This document shows positions 28,122-35,770 of a DNA stretch of 64,000 nucleotides, one piece after another. Numbering within the stretch: the stretch's first letter is position 1; each line of letters starts with the position of its first letter. Both the position numbers and the translations under genes were made by a program. Source of the DNA: Flavobacterium ichthyis (GTDB taxonomy: Bacteria > Bacteroidota > Bacteroidia > Flavobacteriales > Flavobacteriaceae); NCBI RefSeq assembly GCF_009915155.1, contig NZ_JAABLM010000004.1, forward strand, positions 1 to 64,000, read 5' to 3'. A model generated the notes under the pieces. The model was given only the letters and a program-made list of their open reading frames with translations, had not been told where the DNA came from and did not search any database.

Positions 28122-29408
28122 ATGCAATATAAAAGAAGCAGCCAGCTTTTTCACGAAGCTTCACAAGTGATTCCAGGTGGCGTAAACTCTCCGGTTCGGG
28201 CGTTTAAAGCCGTTGGAGGAACACCAATATTTATCCAAAAAGCAAAAGGAGCTTACCTTTACGACGAAGACGGAAATAAATTAATTGACTACATCAATTC
28301 TTGGGGGCCGATGATTTTAGGCCATGCTTTTGAGCCCGTTGTCAATGCCGTAATTGAAAGAACGAAACTCGGAACTTCTTTTGGAACACCAACCGAATTA
28401 GAAACTGAAATTGCCAAATTAGCCGTTTCAATGGTACCTAATATCGACAAAATACGTTTCGTAAATTCCGGAACGGAAGCTTGTATGAGTGCCGTTCGCT
28501 TGGCTAGAGGATTTACCAAACGCGAAAAAATAATTAAGTTTTCCGGTTGTTACCACGGTCATTCTGATTCTTTTTTAATTGCCGCTGGAAGTGGCGCCAT
28601 CACTTTCGGGACGCCAAATAGTCCCGGAGTGACTCAAGGAACCGCAAAAGACACTTTGCTTGCCCAATACAACAATATTGAAAATGTCAAGGCTTTATTT
28701 GACGCAAATCCTAACGAAATTGCCTCCATCATCATCGAACCAGTTGCAGGAAACATGGGATGCGTTCCGCCGAAAAAAGAATTTTTACAGCAACTTCGTG
28801 AATTGTGTACAAAAAACGGAACCTTATTAATTTTTGATGAGGTAATGACCGGTTTCCGATTGGCAAAAGGTGGCGCTCAAGAATTATTTGGCGTTAATGC
28901 CGATATAGTGACATTTGGAAAAGTAATTGGTGGAGGACTTCCGGTTGGGGCTTTTGCCGCGCGAAACGAAATCATGGATTATTTAGCGCCAAATGGTCCG
29001 GTTTATCAAGCCGGAACTTTATCAGGAAATCCTTTGGCAATGGCGGCAGGATTGGAAATGTTGAAGTCTTTGAATAATGATGCAGAAATTTTTAAAAGAT
29101 TAGAAGAAAAAACGGCTTATTTAGAAAAAGGAATTCGGGAGAAGCTGGATAAAAATAATGTGGTTTATACAATCAATAGAGTAGGTTCGATGATTTCTGT
29201 GCATTTTGCTAAAAATGCTGTAGAAGATCTGCAATCAGCAGCAGCGGGAGATAATGAAACTTTTAAGAAATTTTTCTACGGATTATTACAAGAAGGCGTT
29301 TACATTGCGCCATCAGCTTACGAAACTTGGTTTATTACCGATGCGTTAACCTACGAAGATTTGGATTTTACCATCAACGCAGTTGATAAGGTTTCGCAGA
29401 ATTTTTAA
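28122..29408 (+). CDS. hemL: Glutamate-1-semialdehyde 2,1-aminomutase
   Basis: 428 aa PLP enzyme that converts glutamate-1-semialdehyde to 5-aminolevulinate, feeding haem synthesis. Signature segments are [16 protein letters not shown] at the N-terminus, [18 protein letters not shown], the cofactor-contacting [14 protein letters not shown], and the PLP lysine in [14 protein letters not shown] near residue 267. Length is the family norm. Transcribed alone, ending at a perfect 10-bp terminator stem. Confidence 0.97.
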   Translation: MQYKRSSQLFHEASQVIPGGVNSPVRAFKAVGGTPIFIQKAKGAYLYDEDGNKLIDYINSWGPMILGHAFEPVVNAVIERTKLGTSFGTPTELETEIAKLAVSMVPNIDKIRFVNSGTEACMSAVRLARGFTKREKIIKFSGCYHGHSDSFLIAAGSGAITFGTPNSPGVTQGTAKDTLLAQYNNIENVKALFDANPNEIASIIIEPVAGNMGCVPPKKEFLQQLRELCTKNGTLLIFDEVMTGFRLAKGGAQELFGVNADIVTFGKVIGGGLPVGAFAARNEIMDYLAPNGPVYQAGTLSGNPLAMAAGLEMLKSLNNDAEIFKRLEEKTAYLEKGIREKLDKNNVVYTINRVGSMISVHFAKNAVEDLQSAAAGDNETFKKFFYGLLQEGVYIAPSAYETWFITDALTYEDLDFTINAVDKVSQNF

Positions 29409-29431
29409 ATTTGTAGATGATTTGAAAATAT

Positions 29432-29455
29432 AAAGGCTTCCAAACGGAAGCCTTT
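29432..29455. terminator. Bidirectional terminator after hemL
   Basis: AAAGGCTTCC (29432-29441) and GGAAGCCTTT (29446-29455) are perfectly complementary around AAAC, between convergent genes. Confidence 0.85.
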
Positions 29456-29474
29456 GTTATTTAAAAAACGCAGA

Positions 29475-29789
29475 TTATTTTTGCGTTAATTTTTTCAATA
29501 ATTCAGGTTTTGCATCCAATTTTGCCATTTGGTCTGCGGATAAAGTACCTCTCAATTTAGCGTCAACCGACTTGTGGATAATTTTCTTTTTTGCCTCCGA
29601 TGTTCCTGATTTAGAAAGGGCTTCGTGTTTGCTTTTAAAAAGTTCCAAAAAAGTTTCTTCTGCTTGTTTGGTGATTGTAATTTCCTGTTTTAGAGCTTCC
29701 ACATCGCTTTTCGCCAAATCGTTTGCATTTTGTGCAAATGCCATCATATTGAAAACTAAAAAGAATAAAACGGTCATTAATTTTTTCAT
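29475..29789 (-). CDS. Small secreted protein (104 aa), paralogue of the 30659 gene
   Basis: Signal peptide MKKLMTVLFFLVFNMMAFAQ, then a helical, charged mature part with a LRGTLSADQMAKLDAKPELL ending. The same layout (leader, DLAKSDVEALK-type helix, KHEAL segment, L-T/S-A-x-Q, final K-L repeat) occurs in the 104-aa protein at 30659-30973, so the two are paralogues. The LSADQ element is like the LTxxQ motif of Spy/CpxP periplasmic chaperones; that link is tentative. Own TAnnTTTG box at 29827. Confidence 0.75.
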   Translation of the reverse strand: MKKLMTVLFFLVFNMMAFAQNANDLAKSDVEALKQEITITKQAEETFLELFKSKHEALSKSGTSEAKKKIIHKSVDAKLRGTLSADQMAKLDAKPELLKKLTQK

Positions 29790-29826
29790 TTTTTATAATC
29801 GTTTAGATTTATAATACTGATAATAT

Positions 29827-29834
29827 CAAATTTA
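29827..29834 (-). promoter_or_regulatory. -7 box TAAATTTG before the 29475 gene
   Basis: CAAATTTA on the plus strand, 37 bp before the start codon. Confidence 0.45.
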
Positions 29835-29862
29835 AGACCATTTTTTAAATTTAGCTGTTAAA

Positions 29863-30294
29863 TTATTTTTTCTTTTCTTTTCTGTCTTTCAAACGGTCTT
29901 GCATTTTTGCTTTTTTTTCGGCTTTTAAGGTTTGGTATTTAGCGTATTGATCGGCTGTTAAAATCTTTTTCATTTTGGCGTCGTTGGCTTCCATTTCTTT
30001 TTCTCTTTCGGCTTTCATGAGTTTCATTTTTGCCTGACGGTCTTCTTTTTTTGCTTCTCTTTTGGCTTTGTTTTCCGCCATCAATTTAGCTACTTCTTTT
30101 TGTTGGGCATCAGTGAGATTAAGCTCCGAAGTGATTTTTTCTAACTGTTTTTTGTTTCTTTCTTCTGGAGATAACTTGTCTCTTTGTGGCAAATGTTCTC
30201 TTTCTGGTCTAGCTCTTTTTTCGCCAAGGGTTTTTTCTTGTGCAAAAGATGTCATCCCGATCATCAATAATGCTGCAATCATCATTTTTTTCAT
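29863..30294 (-). CDS. Secreted Lys/Glu-rich helical protein, Spy/CpxP-like
   Basis: 143 aa. Signal peptide MKKMMIAALLMIGMTSFAQ. The mature part is almost wholly charged helix, with LNLTDAQQKEVAKLMAENKAKRE and ILTADQYAKYQTLKAEKKAK: two LTxxQ-type motifs, the hallmark of Spy/CpxP periplasmic chaperones and sensors. The C-terminus is a run of K, E and R. Probably periplasmic. It lies between two small paralogous secreted proteins. No two-component genes are adjacent, so an envelope stress role is only an inference. Confidence 0.75.
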   Translation of the reverse strand: MKKMMIAALLMIGMTSFAQEKTLGEKRARPEREHLPQRDKLSPEERNKKQLEKITSELNLTDAQQKEVAKLMAENKAKREAKKEDRQAKMKLMKAEREKEMEANDAKMKKILTADQYAKYQTLKAEKKAKMQDRLKDRKEKKK

Positions 30295-30449
30295 AAAAGT
30301 GTTTTTTAATTTTCTAGTTTGATGATAAGACAGTTGAGAATTAAAAAAGTTTAACGTGGGTTATCATTTTTTTTAGATTTTTAAAAATGTTGTAGGAAAA
30401 TGAGTAGTTTGTGCTGAAAAGACAATTGCGTTTTATAGCAAGACGTTCT

Positions 30450-30605
30450 GTTGCAGCAGCGATTGAAGTGGAAAGCCCGGAGGCTGAAAAACTATTTTTT
30501 GTGCCCGAAAAACAGCGACTTTAGGAGCTCGTTTTTTGGGCTTACAAAAAAAGTTTTTGGGCCGAGGACTTGTAGCGGAAAGCGCGACCGGAGGGGCTGC
30601 TCAAA
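30450..30605 (+). repeat. Dispersed structured intergenic repeat, copy B
   Basis: Near-identical to copy A at 3-156, with the same flanks and A/T stem (ACTATTTTTTGT, ACAAAAAAAGT). The loop differs: AGCGACTTTAGGAGCTC in place of the sequence shared by copies A, F and G. It occupies half of the 364-bp gene-free stretch 30295-30658; the rest (30295-30449) shows nothing further. Confidence 0.85.
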
Positions 30606-30632
30606 TTATTTTTATTTTTTTGGTAAAAAAAA

Positions 30633-30652
30633 AGCTGCCTTTGCAGACAGCT
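30633..30652 (-). terminator. Terminator of the 30659 gene
   Basis: AGCTG pairs with CAGCT, with an inner GC stem, and an A run at 30625-30633 gives a U run on the minus strand. Confidence 0.65.
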
Positions 30653-30658
30653 CGTTTT

Positions 30659-30973
30659 TTATTTTAGTAATTGATTGTAAATCTTGGTGTTAGCTTTAAG
30701 TTTTGCAAAATTTTCTTCGCCAATGCCTTTGATTAATAGTGCTTCAACGTCGGCCTCAATTTGTTGTTTTTGTTCTGCTGTAAGGTTTTCTTGCAAAGCG
30801 GCTTTGTGCTTGTGATAGAAAGCGGCTTCGGCTCCTTTTTTAGCATTAGCGTCAAGTTTTACAACGGTTTCTAATGTGGCAACATTTTTCTTGGCAGTTT
30901 CTCGCAAGTCAGTGCTTTGGGCTTGGATTGCGAAAGCAAGGAAAAGAGCAAGAAGTGTAAATATTTTTTTCAT
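30659..30973 (-). CDS. Small secreted protein (104 aa), paralogue of the 29475 gene
   Basis: Signal peptide MKKIFTLLALFLAFAIQAQ, then about 85 residues of helix with YHKHKAALQENLTAEQKQQIE; LTAEQ matches the LTxxQ motif of Spy/CpxP-like proteins. Same length and layout as the 29475 product. TAGATTTG box 25 bp upstream and its own terminator, so it is transcribed alone. Function unknown; a periplasmic chaperone-like role is a guess. Confidence 0.75.
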   Translation of the reverse strand: MKKIFTLLALFLAFAIQAQSTDLRETAKKNVATLETVVKLDANAKKGAEAAFYHKHKAALQENLTAEQKQQIEADVEALLIKGIGEENFAKLKANTKIYNQLLK

Positions 30974-30998
30974 AATTTTTTGGTTTAGTTGAGAAGGT

Positions 30999-31006
30999 CA
31001 AATCTA
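30999..31006 (-). promoter_or_regulatory. -7 box TAGATTTG before the 30659 gene
   Basis: CAAATCTA on the plus strand, 25 bp before the start codon. Confidence 0.5.
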
Positions 31007-31054
31007 ATTCTTTTTAAGAAATAAACCAATAATTTTTATTTTTTAACAATTGGC

Positions 31055-32755
31055 TTACGTCAATTCTACAATTTTATCTTCGCCGTTCACGACCACTTTT
31101 ACCAAAGCATGTTTTGAAAGGGCTTTCATGCAAGCATCCCATTTTTTTCCGCTTAAACCAGCTGATTCTTTTAAGGAAGTTAAAGGCATCACGTTTTCGT
31201 TGGCTTTTAAAATATCGATAATCGATTTTTCTTCGGGTGAAAGTTCGATTTCTGCGTTTTTTTTCTCTGGACGCATTTGTGGAAAGAACAATACTTCTTG
31301 AATTGATTGATTGTTCGTTAAATACATGATTAAACGATCCATTCCAATTCCTAAACCGGAAGTTGGCGGCATTCCGTATTCTAACGCTCTTAAAAAATCG
31401 TTGTCAATAATTCCGTTTGCTTCGTCGTCACCTCTTTCTGCCAAGGCCATTTGTGCTTCAAAACGTTCCCGTTGATCAATCGGGTCATTTAATTCTGAAT
31501 AGGCGTTTGCGATTTCTTTTCCGCAAATCATTAATTCAAAACGTTCTGTCAATTCTGGATTATTGCGGTGTTCTTTACAAAGCGGACTCATTTCTTTTGG
31601 ATAATCCGTGATAAAAGTTGGCTGAATAAAGTTTCCTTCACATTTTTCTCCAAAAATTTCATCAATCAATTTTCCTTTGCCCATGGTTTCATCTACTGCA
31701 ATTCCCATGGATTTTGCGGCTTCAAAAATTTCTTTTTCGGTCTTGCCAGAAATATCAAAACCAGTATACTTTATGATGGCATCCGTCATGGTAACTCTTG
31801 CGTAAGGTGCTTTGAAGCTCACGTGATGATCTCCAAAAGTTACATCAGTCGTTCCGTTTACTTTTATTGCACAATGCTCGAGTAAATTTTCGGTAAATTC
31901 CATCATCCAGTTGTAGTCTTTGTAGGCTACGTAAATTTCCATTGCGGTAAATTCTGGATTGTGAGTACGGTCCATTCCTTCGTTACGGAAATTTTTTGAA
32001 AATTCGTAAACGCCATCAAAACCACCTACAATTAATCTTTTGAGGTATAATTCGTTGGCAATTCTCATGTATAAAGGAATGTCCAAAGAATTGTGATGTG
32101 TGATAAATGGACGAGCTGCGGCACCTCCAGGAATCGACTGTAAAACCGGAGTTTCCACTTCCATATAACCTGCCGAATTGAAAAATTCGCGCATTGCGCT
32201 GTACAATTTGGTACGTTTCACAAAAACTTCTTTTACGTGAGGATTTACCACTAAATCAACGTACCGTTGACGGTAACGCAATTCCGGATCGGTAAATCCG
32301 TCGAAGATGTTACCATCGGCATCAGTTTTTGGTAATGGTAATGGACGTAGTGTTTTGCTTAGAAGCGTAAAATTGGTCGCGCGAATGGATTTTTCTCCTA
32401 CTTGAGTGGTAAAAAGTTCACCTTCTACGCCAATAAAATCTCCTAAGTCAATTAATTTTTTAAAAACTTCGTTGTAAAGTTCCTTATCTTCTCCCGGACA
32501 AATTTCATCACGGTTGATGTACACCTGAACACGACCTTCGCTGTCTTGCAACGAAATAAACGACGCTTTTCCTTGAATTCGCGTGCTCATCACACGACCT
32601 GCAACCACAACTTTCTTGCCTTCCTCAAAAGTGTCCTTTACTTGTTTCGAAGTATGGTTTACTGGAAACAAATTTGCCGGATAAGGGTTAATGCCGAGTT
32701 CTCTCAACCTCCCCAATTTTTCTCTTCTGATGATTTCTTGTTCTGAAAGTTGCAT
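31055..32755 (-). CDS. lysS: Lysine--tRNA ligase, class II
   Basis: 566 aa. Charges tRNA-Lys. An N-terminal OB-fold (about 50-150: VVVAGRVMSTRIQGKASFISLQD) precedes the class II catalytic core with motif 2 FRNEGMDRTHNPEFT and motif 3 GLGIGMDRLIM. After the usual end near residue 500 there is an extra 65-residue tail (EKKNAEIELSPEEKSIIDIL, LSGKKWDACMKALSKHALVKV). It looks like a small helical, winged-helix-like domain and is, to my knowledge, shared by other flavobacterial LysS. TATCTTTG box 22 bp upstream. Confidence 0.97.
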   Translation of the reverse strand: MQLSEQEIIRREKLGRLRELGINPYPANLFPVNHTSKQVKDTFEEGKKVVVAGRVMSTRIQGKASFISLQDSEGRVQVYINRDEICPGEDKELYNEVFKKLIDLGDFIGVEGELFTTQVGEKSIRATNFTLLSKTLRPLPLPKTDADGNIFDGFTDPELRYRQRYVDLVVNPHVKEVFVKRTKLYSAMREFFNSAGYMEVETPVLQSIPGGAAARPFITHHNSLDIPLYMRIANELYLKRLIVGGFDGVYEFSKNFRNEGMDRTHNPEFTAMEIYVAYKDYNWMMEFTENLLEHCAIKVNGTTDVTFGDHHVSFKAPYARVTMTDAIIKYTGFDISGKTEKEIFEAAKSMGIAVDETMGKGKLIDEIFGEKCEGNFIQPTFITDYPKEMSPLCKEHRNNPELTERFELMICGKEIANAYSELNDPIDQRERFEAQMALAERGDDEANGIIDNDFLRALEYGMPPTSGLGIGMDRLIMYLTNNQSIQEVLFFPQMRPEKKNAEIELSPEEKSIIDILKANENVMPLTSLKESAGLSGKKWDACMKALSKHALVKVVVNGEDKIVELT

Positions 32756-32777
32756 ATTGCGTTAATTTTTAAGCGTG

Positions 32778-32785
32778 CAAAGATA
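32778..32785 (-). promoter_or_regulatory. -7 box TATCTTTG before lysS
   Basis: CAAAGATA on the plus strand, 22 bp before the lysS start. Confidence 0.6.
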
Positions 32786-32885
32786 GTGATTTTAGATTTA
32801 TGATTTTTGATGTAAGATTTAGGATTTTAGATTTTTTGAATTTGGAATTTTTTTATTGGAATTTCTTTTTGCCTTTTTGGAATTT

Positions 32886-33010
32886 TTGAAGCGAAAGGCT
32901 TGGGCTTTTTTATAATCGTCGTTCCCGCTTTCCGCTTCAATCTTTTTGGGATTGCCATGGGTTAAAATCCCGGCAATATAAAAAAAGGATTTCCGCTCCA
33001 ATCGGGGCTA
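32886..33010 (-). repeat. Dispersed structured intergenic repeat, copy C
   Basis: On the minus strand it opens with TAGCCCCGATTGGAGCGG, then AAATCC and T residues, a TTGCCGGGAT/ATCCCGGCAA-like hairpin, and ends with GATTGAAGCGGAAAGCGGGA. It is the main content of the 421-bp gene-free stretch 32756-33176. A 60-codon open frame here is repeat-derived. Confidence 0.75.
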
Positions 33011-33071
33011 TTGGGGAAAGTTGGTTTTAAATTTGGAGGCTTCTGGACAAAGATAATCGATTATAATAATG

Positions 33072-33135
33072 TCATCCCTACGGGACTTTCATAGTATCAT
33101 AATCACGAGGTTATCATCATTTCATCCCTACGGGA
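33072..33135 (+). repeat. Two TCATCCCTACGGGA hairpin units exactly 50 bp apart
   Basis: Units at 33072-33085 and 33122-33135 are identical over 14 bp. Each has a TCCC/GGGA arm with loop TAC. They lie in the gap after the unknown secreted protein gene. Confidence 0.75.
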
Positions 33136-33176
33136 ATTTTGTGAAATGTTTTTTTTTGCTTTAGACGATAAAAGAT

Positions 33177-33944
33177 TTAACGCAGGTAAGGATTTTTTGC
33201 GCTTTTAAATGCTTTCCACTCTGAAGTTTTGGCTTCGTTACCGCTACTATTTGTTGGGGTAAATCTTACTTTATAGTTTGAACTATCTTTAAGATCAAAA
33301 TTACCAGAACACATTTCGTATCCTACCTTTAAAATATTTTTATCGGGAAAAACATAAAACGTTGAGATTTCGTTCGTACGTAAATCTAAGAGTTCGGTTT
33401 TAAAAATAACCGTAGAGTTATTCACTTTGTTTATTTCAAAAATTGCATTGGATGAATTGCCACAACCATACATTTTTGATTCGGATTTAACAAAACGGAA
33501 TGTAAAATCAATATTTATAGAATTTTCGATTTCTTCGGAAGCGGTGGTCCAAGTAATTTTTTCCTGGTTTTTTGTAGCGGAATTCCAGACAGAAAGTTCT
33601 TTGGTTTCTATAGGAGTTTCATCACTATATTTAAGATGGTATTTGGTATTGTACTTCAATTTTGAACTCGGAAAGAAAATTGCTTGATTCTGACCTTTTC
33701 CTGTGAAGATTTCTTTTAGTTTTAATTCAATTAATTCGCCTGATTCAGACTCTAAAAATACTTTTCGGGTTGGAAAGTTTTTTACCGTTGCAGTAGTAGT
33801 GCCATAACCCTGAATTATAAAAATTGAATTGGTGCTAATGTTAGTTCTGTTCAATGGGAAAAAGGATGTGGCTCCCATTGCGCAATCTGCATTGCAAGGT
33901 ATTGACGAAGTGAGTATTAGGAATAAAAGAATGAGATTTTTCAT
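33177..33944 (-). CDS. Hypothetical secreted protein (255 aa)
   Basis: I do not recognise a family. Signal peptide MKNLILLFLILTSSIPCNA, then a beta-rich body with ADCAMGATSFFPLNRTNISTNS at the mature N-terminus. Four cysteines (near 18, 22, 160 and 213) could form disulfides outside the cytoplasm. Two halves look like Ig-like beta domains (YNTKYHLKYSDETPIETKELSVW; SNYKVRFTPTNSSGNEAKTSEW). No sorting signal. It stands alone between two repeat-bearing gaps. Confidence 0.7.
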   Translation of the reverse strand: MKNLILLFLILTSSIPCNADCAMGATSFFPLNRTNISTNSIFIIQGYGTTTATVKNFPTRKVFLESESGELIELKLKEIFTGKGQNQAIFFPSSKLKYNTKYHLKYSDETPIETKELSVWNSATKNQEKITWTTASEEIENSINIDFTFRFVKSESKMYGCGNSSNAIFEINKVNNSTVIFKTELLDLRTNEISTFYVFPDKNILKVGYEMCSGNFDLKDSSNYKVRFTPTNSSGNEAKTSEWKAFKSAKNPYLR

Positions 33945-34010
33945 GTCATTAAAATTAAAAAAATAATTGGGAAAAACAAATTGAAAGCAATTTTGGTTTA
34001 TGAATTTCCG

Positions 34011-34126
34011 TTTAGCCCCGATGCGAGGGAAGAGCTCCCGATTTATCTTCGGGACTCTGGAAGGACAGCGGGAACATGCCCCAAAGTTTCGGGAGCTGAA
34101 AAAGAAACGACCTTTCGCTTCGAAAA
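34011..34126 (+). repeat. Dispersed structured intergenic repeat, copy D
   Basis: Opens TTTAGCCCCGATGCGAGGGA, contains a TCCCGA/TTCGGGA hairpin, CAGCGGGAACATGCCCC, TTTCGGGAGC, and ends near CCTTTCGCTTCG. The surrounding gap 33945-34242 holds no gene; open frames through it are repeat-derived. Confidence 0.6.
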
Positions 34127-34217
34127 AAAATTCAATTTCAATGACAATTACAAAAAAGAATCAATTCTCTTCAAAAAATGAAAATTCGTATAGTATCAAT
34201 CTAAAATCTAAAATGCG

Positions 34218-34225
34218 TAAATTTG
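34218..34225 (+). promoter_or_regulatory. -7 box TAAATTTG before lipB
   Basis: Exact TAnnTTTG match 17 bp before the lipB ATG. Confidence 0.55.
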
Positions 34226-34242
34226 TCAGTAAATATTAAGGT

Positions 34243-34962
34243 ATGAATAAAGTTGTAAAGCTGCAGGATTTAGGGATGAAGGATTATAAGGAAACGTGGG
34301 ATTTTCAGGAGGCGTTGTTTCAGGGGATTTTGGATATAAAAATTAAAAATCGCAGGGAAGATTTGCAAGAAAACACTCCGAATTATTTTTTGTTTGTGGA
34401 ACATCCGCATGTTTATACTTTAGGGAAAAGCGGGGACTTCGGCAATTTGTTGTTGAGTGAAAAACAATTGGAGGAAAAAGGCGCGACTTTTTATAAAATA
34501 AATAGGGGAGGTGATATTACGTATCATGGTCCCGGGCAAATTGTGGGTTACCCGATTTTGGATTTGGAAAATTTTTTTACCGATATTCACAAATACCTTC
34601 GGTTTTTGGAGGAAGTGATGATTTTGGTTTTGGCAGAATACGGTTTGACTGGCGTGAGAAGTGAGGGTGAAACTGGAGTTTGGCTTGATGTGGGAACGCC
34701 GTTTGCGAGAAAAATTTGTGCTTTGGGAGTTCGGGCTTCGCGTTGGGTAACGATGCATGGTTTTGCACTAAACGTTAATGCTGATCTAGGTTATTTTGAC
34801 AATATTATTCCATGTGGGATTCGTGGTAAAGCCGTTACTTCTCTTCACGTGGAACTTGGTGTTGAAAGAGTGATTGAAGCCGAGGTGAAAGAAAAAATCA
34901 TCAAACATTTCGTAGCGCTTTTTGAAGCAGAAATGATACCGATGAAAGAGTTGGTAGTTTAA
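34243..34962 (+). CDS. lipB: Octanoyl-[acyl-carrier-protein]:protein transferase
   Basis: 239 aa. Moves the octanoyl group from acyl carrier protein to lipoyl domains of 2-oxoacid dehydrogenases and the glycine cleavage H protein, the first step of lipoate assembly. Family segments are [56 protein letters not shown], and the catalytic Cys in FDNIIPCGI near 190. The 3' end overlaps the convergent rnhB stop by 4 bp. lipA is not in the window. Confidence 0.96.
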   Translation: MNKVVKLQDLGMKDYKETWDFQEALFQGILDIKIKNRREDLQENTPNYFLFVEHPHVYTLGKSGDFGNLLLSEKQLEEKGATFYKINRGGDITYHGPGQIVGYPILDLENFFTDIHKYLRFLEEVMILVLAEYGLTGVRSEGETGVWLDVGTPFARKICALGVRASRWVTMHGFALNVNADLGYFDNIIPCGIRGKAVTSLHVELGVERVIEAEVKEKIIKHFVALFEAEMIPMKELVV

Positions 34963-35567
34963 ATTTCTATAAAATCTAATGCCAATTGCTCCGGCAAAAG
35001 CCTGAATGACTTCCGGTGGTATTTTGTAGCACCATATTTTTTGATGGCTTCGCGGTGTTCTTTTGTGGGATAGCCTTTATTTTGTTTCCAATTATACATT
35101 GGAAATTCTTCGTGAATTTTATTCATATAATCGTCCCGGTAGGTTTTTGCTAAAACCGAAGCCGCTGCAATACTCAAATATTTGCTGTCGCCTTTAATTA
35201 TACAACTGTGCGGAATATTTTCCACGGGTTTAAATCGGTTGCCATCTACTATAATATAATTAGGAATAGGATTTAGCTTTTTGATACATTCCTGCATGGC
35301 GTGAATGGAAGCGTTGAGAATATTGATTTCGTCAATAATCAACGGTTCAATATGAGTTACGGAATAGCAAATGGCATTTTTTTCGATTATTGGGCGAAGA
35401 AAATCTCGGTTTTTTTCGGAAAGTTGTTTTGAGTCGTTTAAGATTTCATTCAAAAAATGTTCGGGCAAAATTAATGCGGCAGCGGTAACAGGACCTGCAA
35501 GACAACCGCGTCCTGCTTCGTCAGTTCCACATTCGAAATTTAAAGAGGAGAAATTGGAGAGGAGCAT
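34959..35567 (-). CDS. rnhB: Ribonuclease HII
   Basis: 202 aa. Removes ribonucleotides from DNA and RNA-DNA hybrids. The type 2 RNase H active site has the DEAGRG motif (Asp16, Glu17), Asp in YIIVDGNRF, and a later Asp in [23 protein letters not shown]. Full length. Tail-to-tail with lipB, overlapping by 4 bp. Confidence 0.96.
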   Translation of the reverse strand: MLLSNFSSLNFECGTDEAGRGCLAGPVTAAALILPEHFLNEILNDSKQLSEKNRDFLRPIIEKNAICYSVTHIEPLIIDEINILNASIHAMQECIKKLNPIPNYIIVDGNRFKPVENIPHSCIIKGDSKYLSIAAASVLAKTYRDDYMNKIHEEFPMYNWKQNKGYPTKEHREAIKKYGATKYHRKSFRLLPEQLALDFIEI

Positions 35568-35770
35568 GATTTATTATTTTTTTTCAAAATTAAAAATTTT
35601 AACGCAACCTTAATTAATATTTTACATCTTATTAAGGTCTTGTGAGCACCAAAAAACTCTTAATTTCCATTTTTTAACACTATGCACTCATATTATTCCG
35701 AAGTAATATTTGTTTGTTTAAGAAATTATTAAGAAGTTTGCAGGATAACTAACTCAAATAAATTTTTAAT

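Noticed and set aside
30451..30693. Plus-strand open frame across repeat copy B
   Set aside because: The sequence is the repeat plus the terminator of the opposite gene.
32819..33001. Minus-strand open frame of 60 codons
   Set aside because: It translates repeat copy C; Lys/Asn-rich composition follows from A/T content.
33072..33135. Possible CRISPR array start
   Set aside because: Only two 14-bp units, too short for CRISPR repeats, and no cas genes in the window.
33981..34239. Two overlapping plus-strand open frames before lipB
   Set aside because: They cross repeat copy D and the lipB promoter; lipB has a clear start at 34243.
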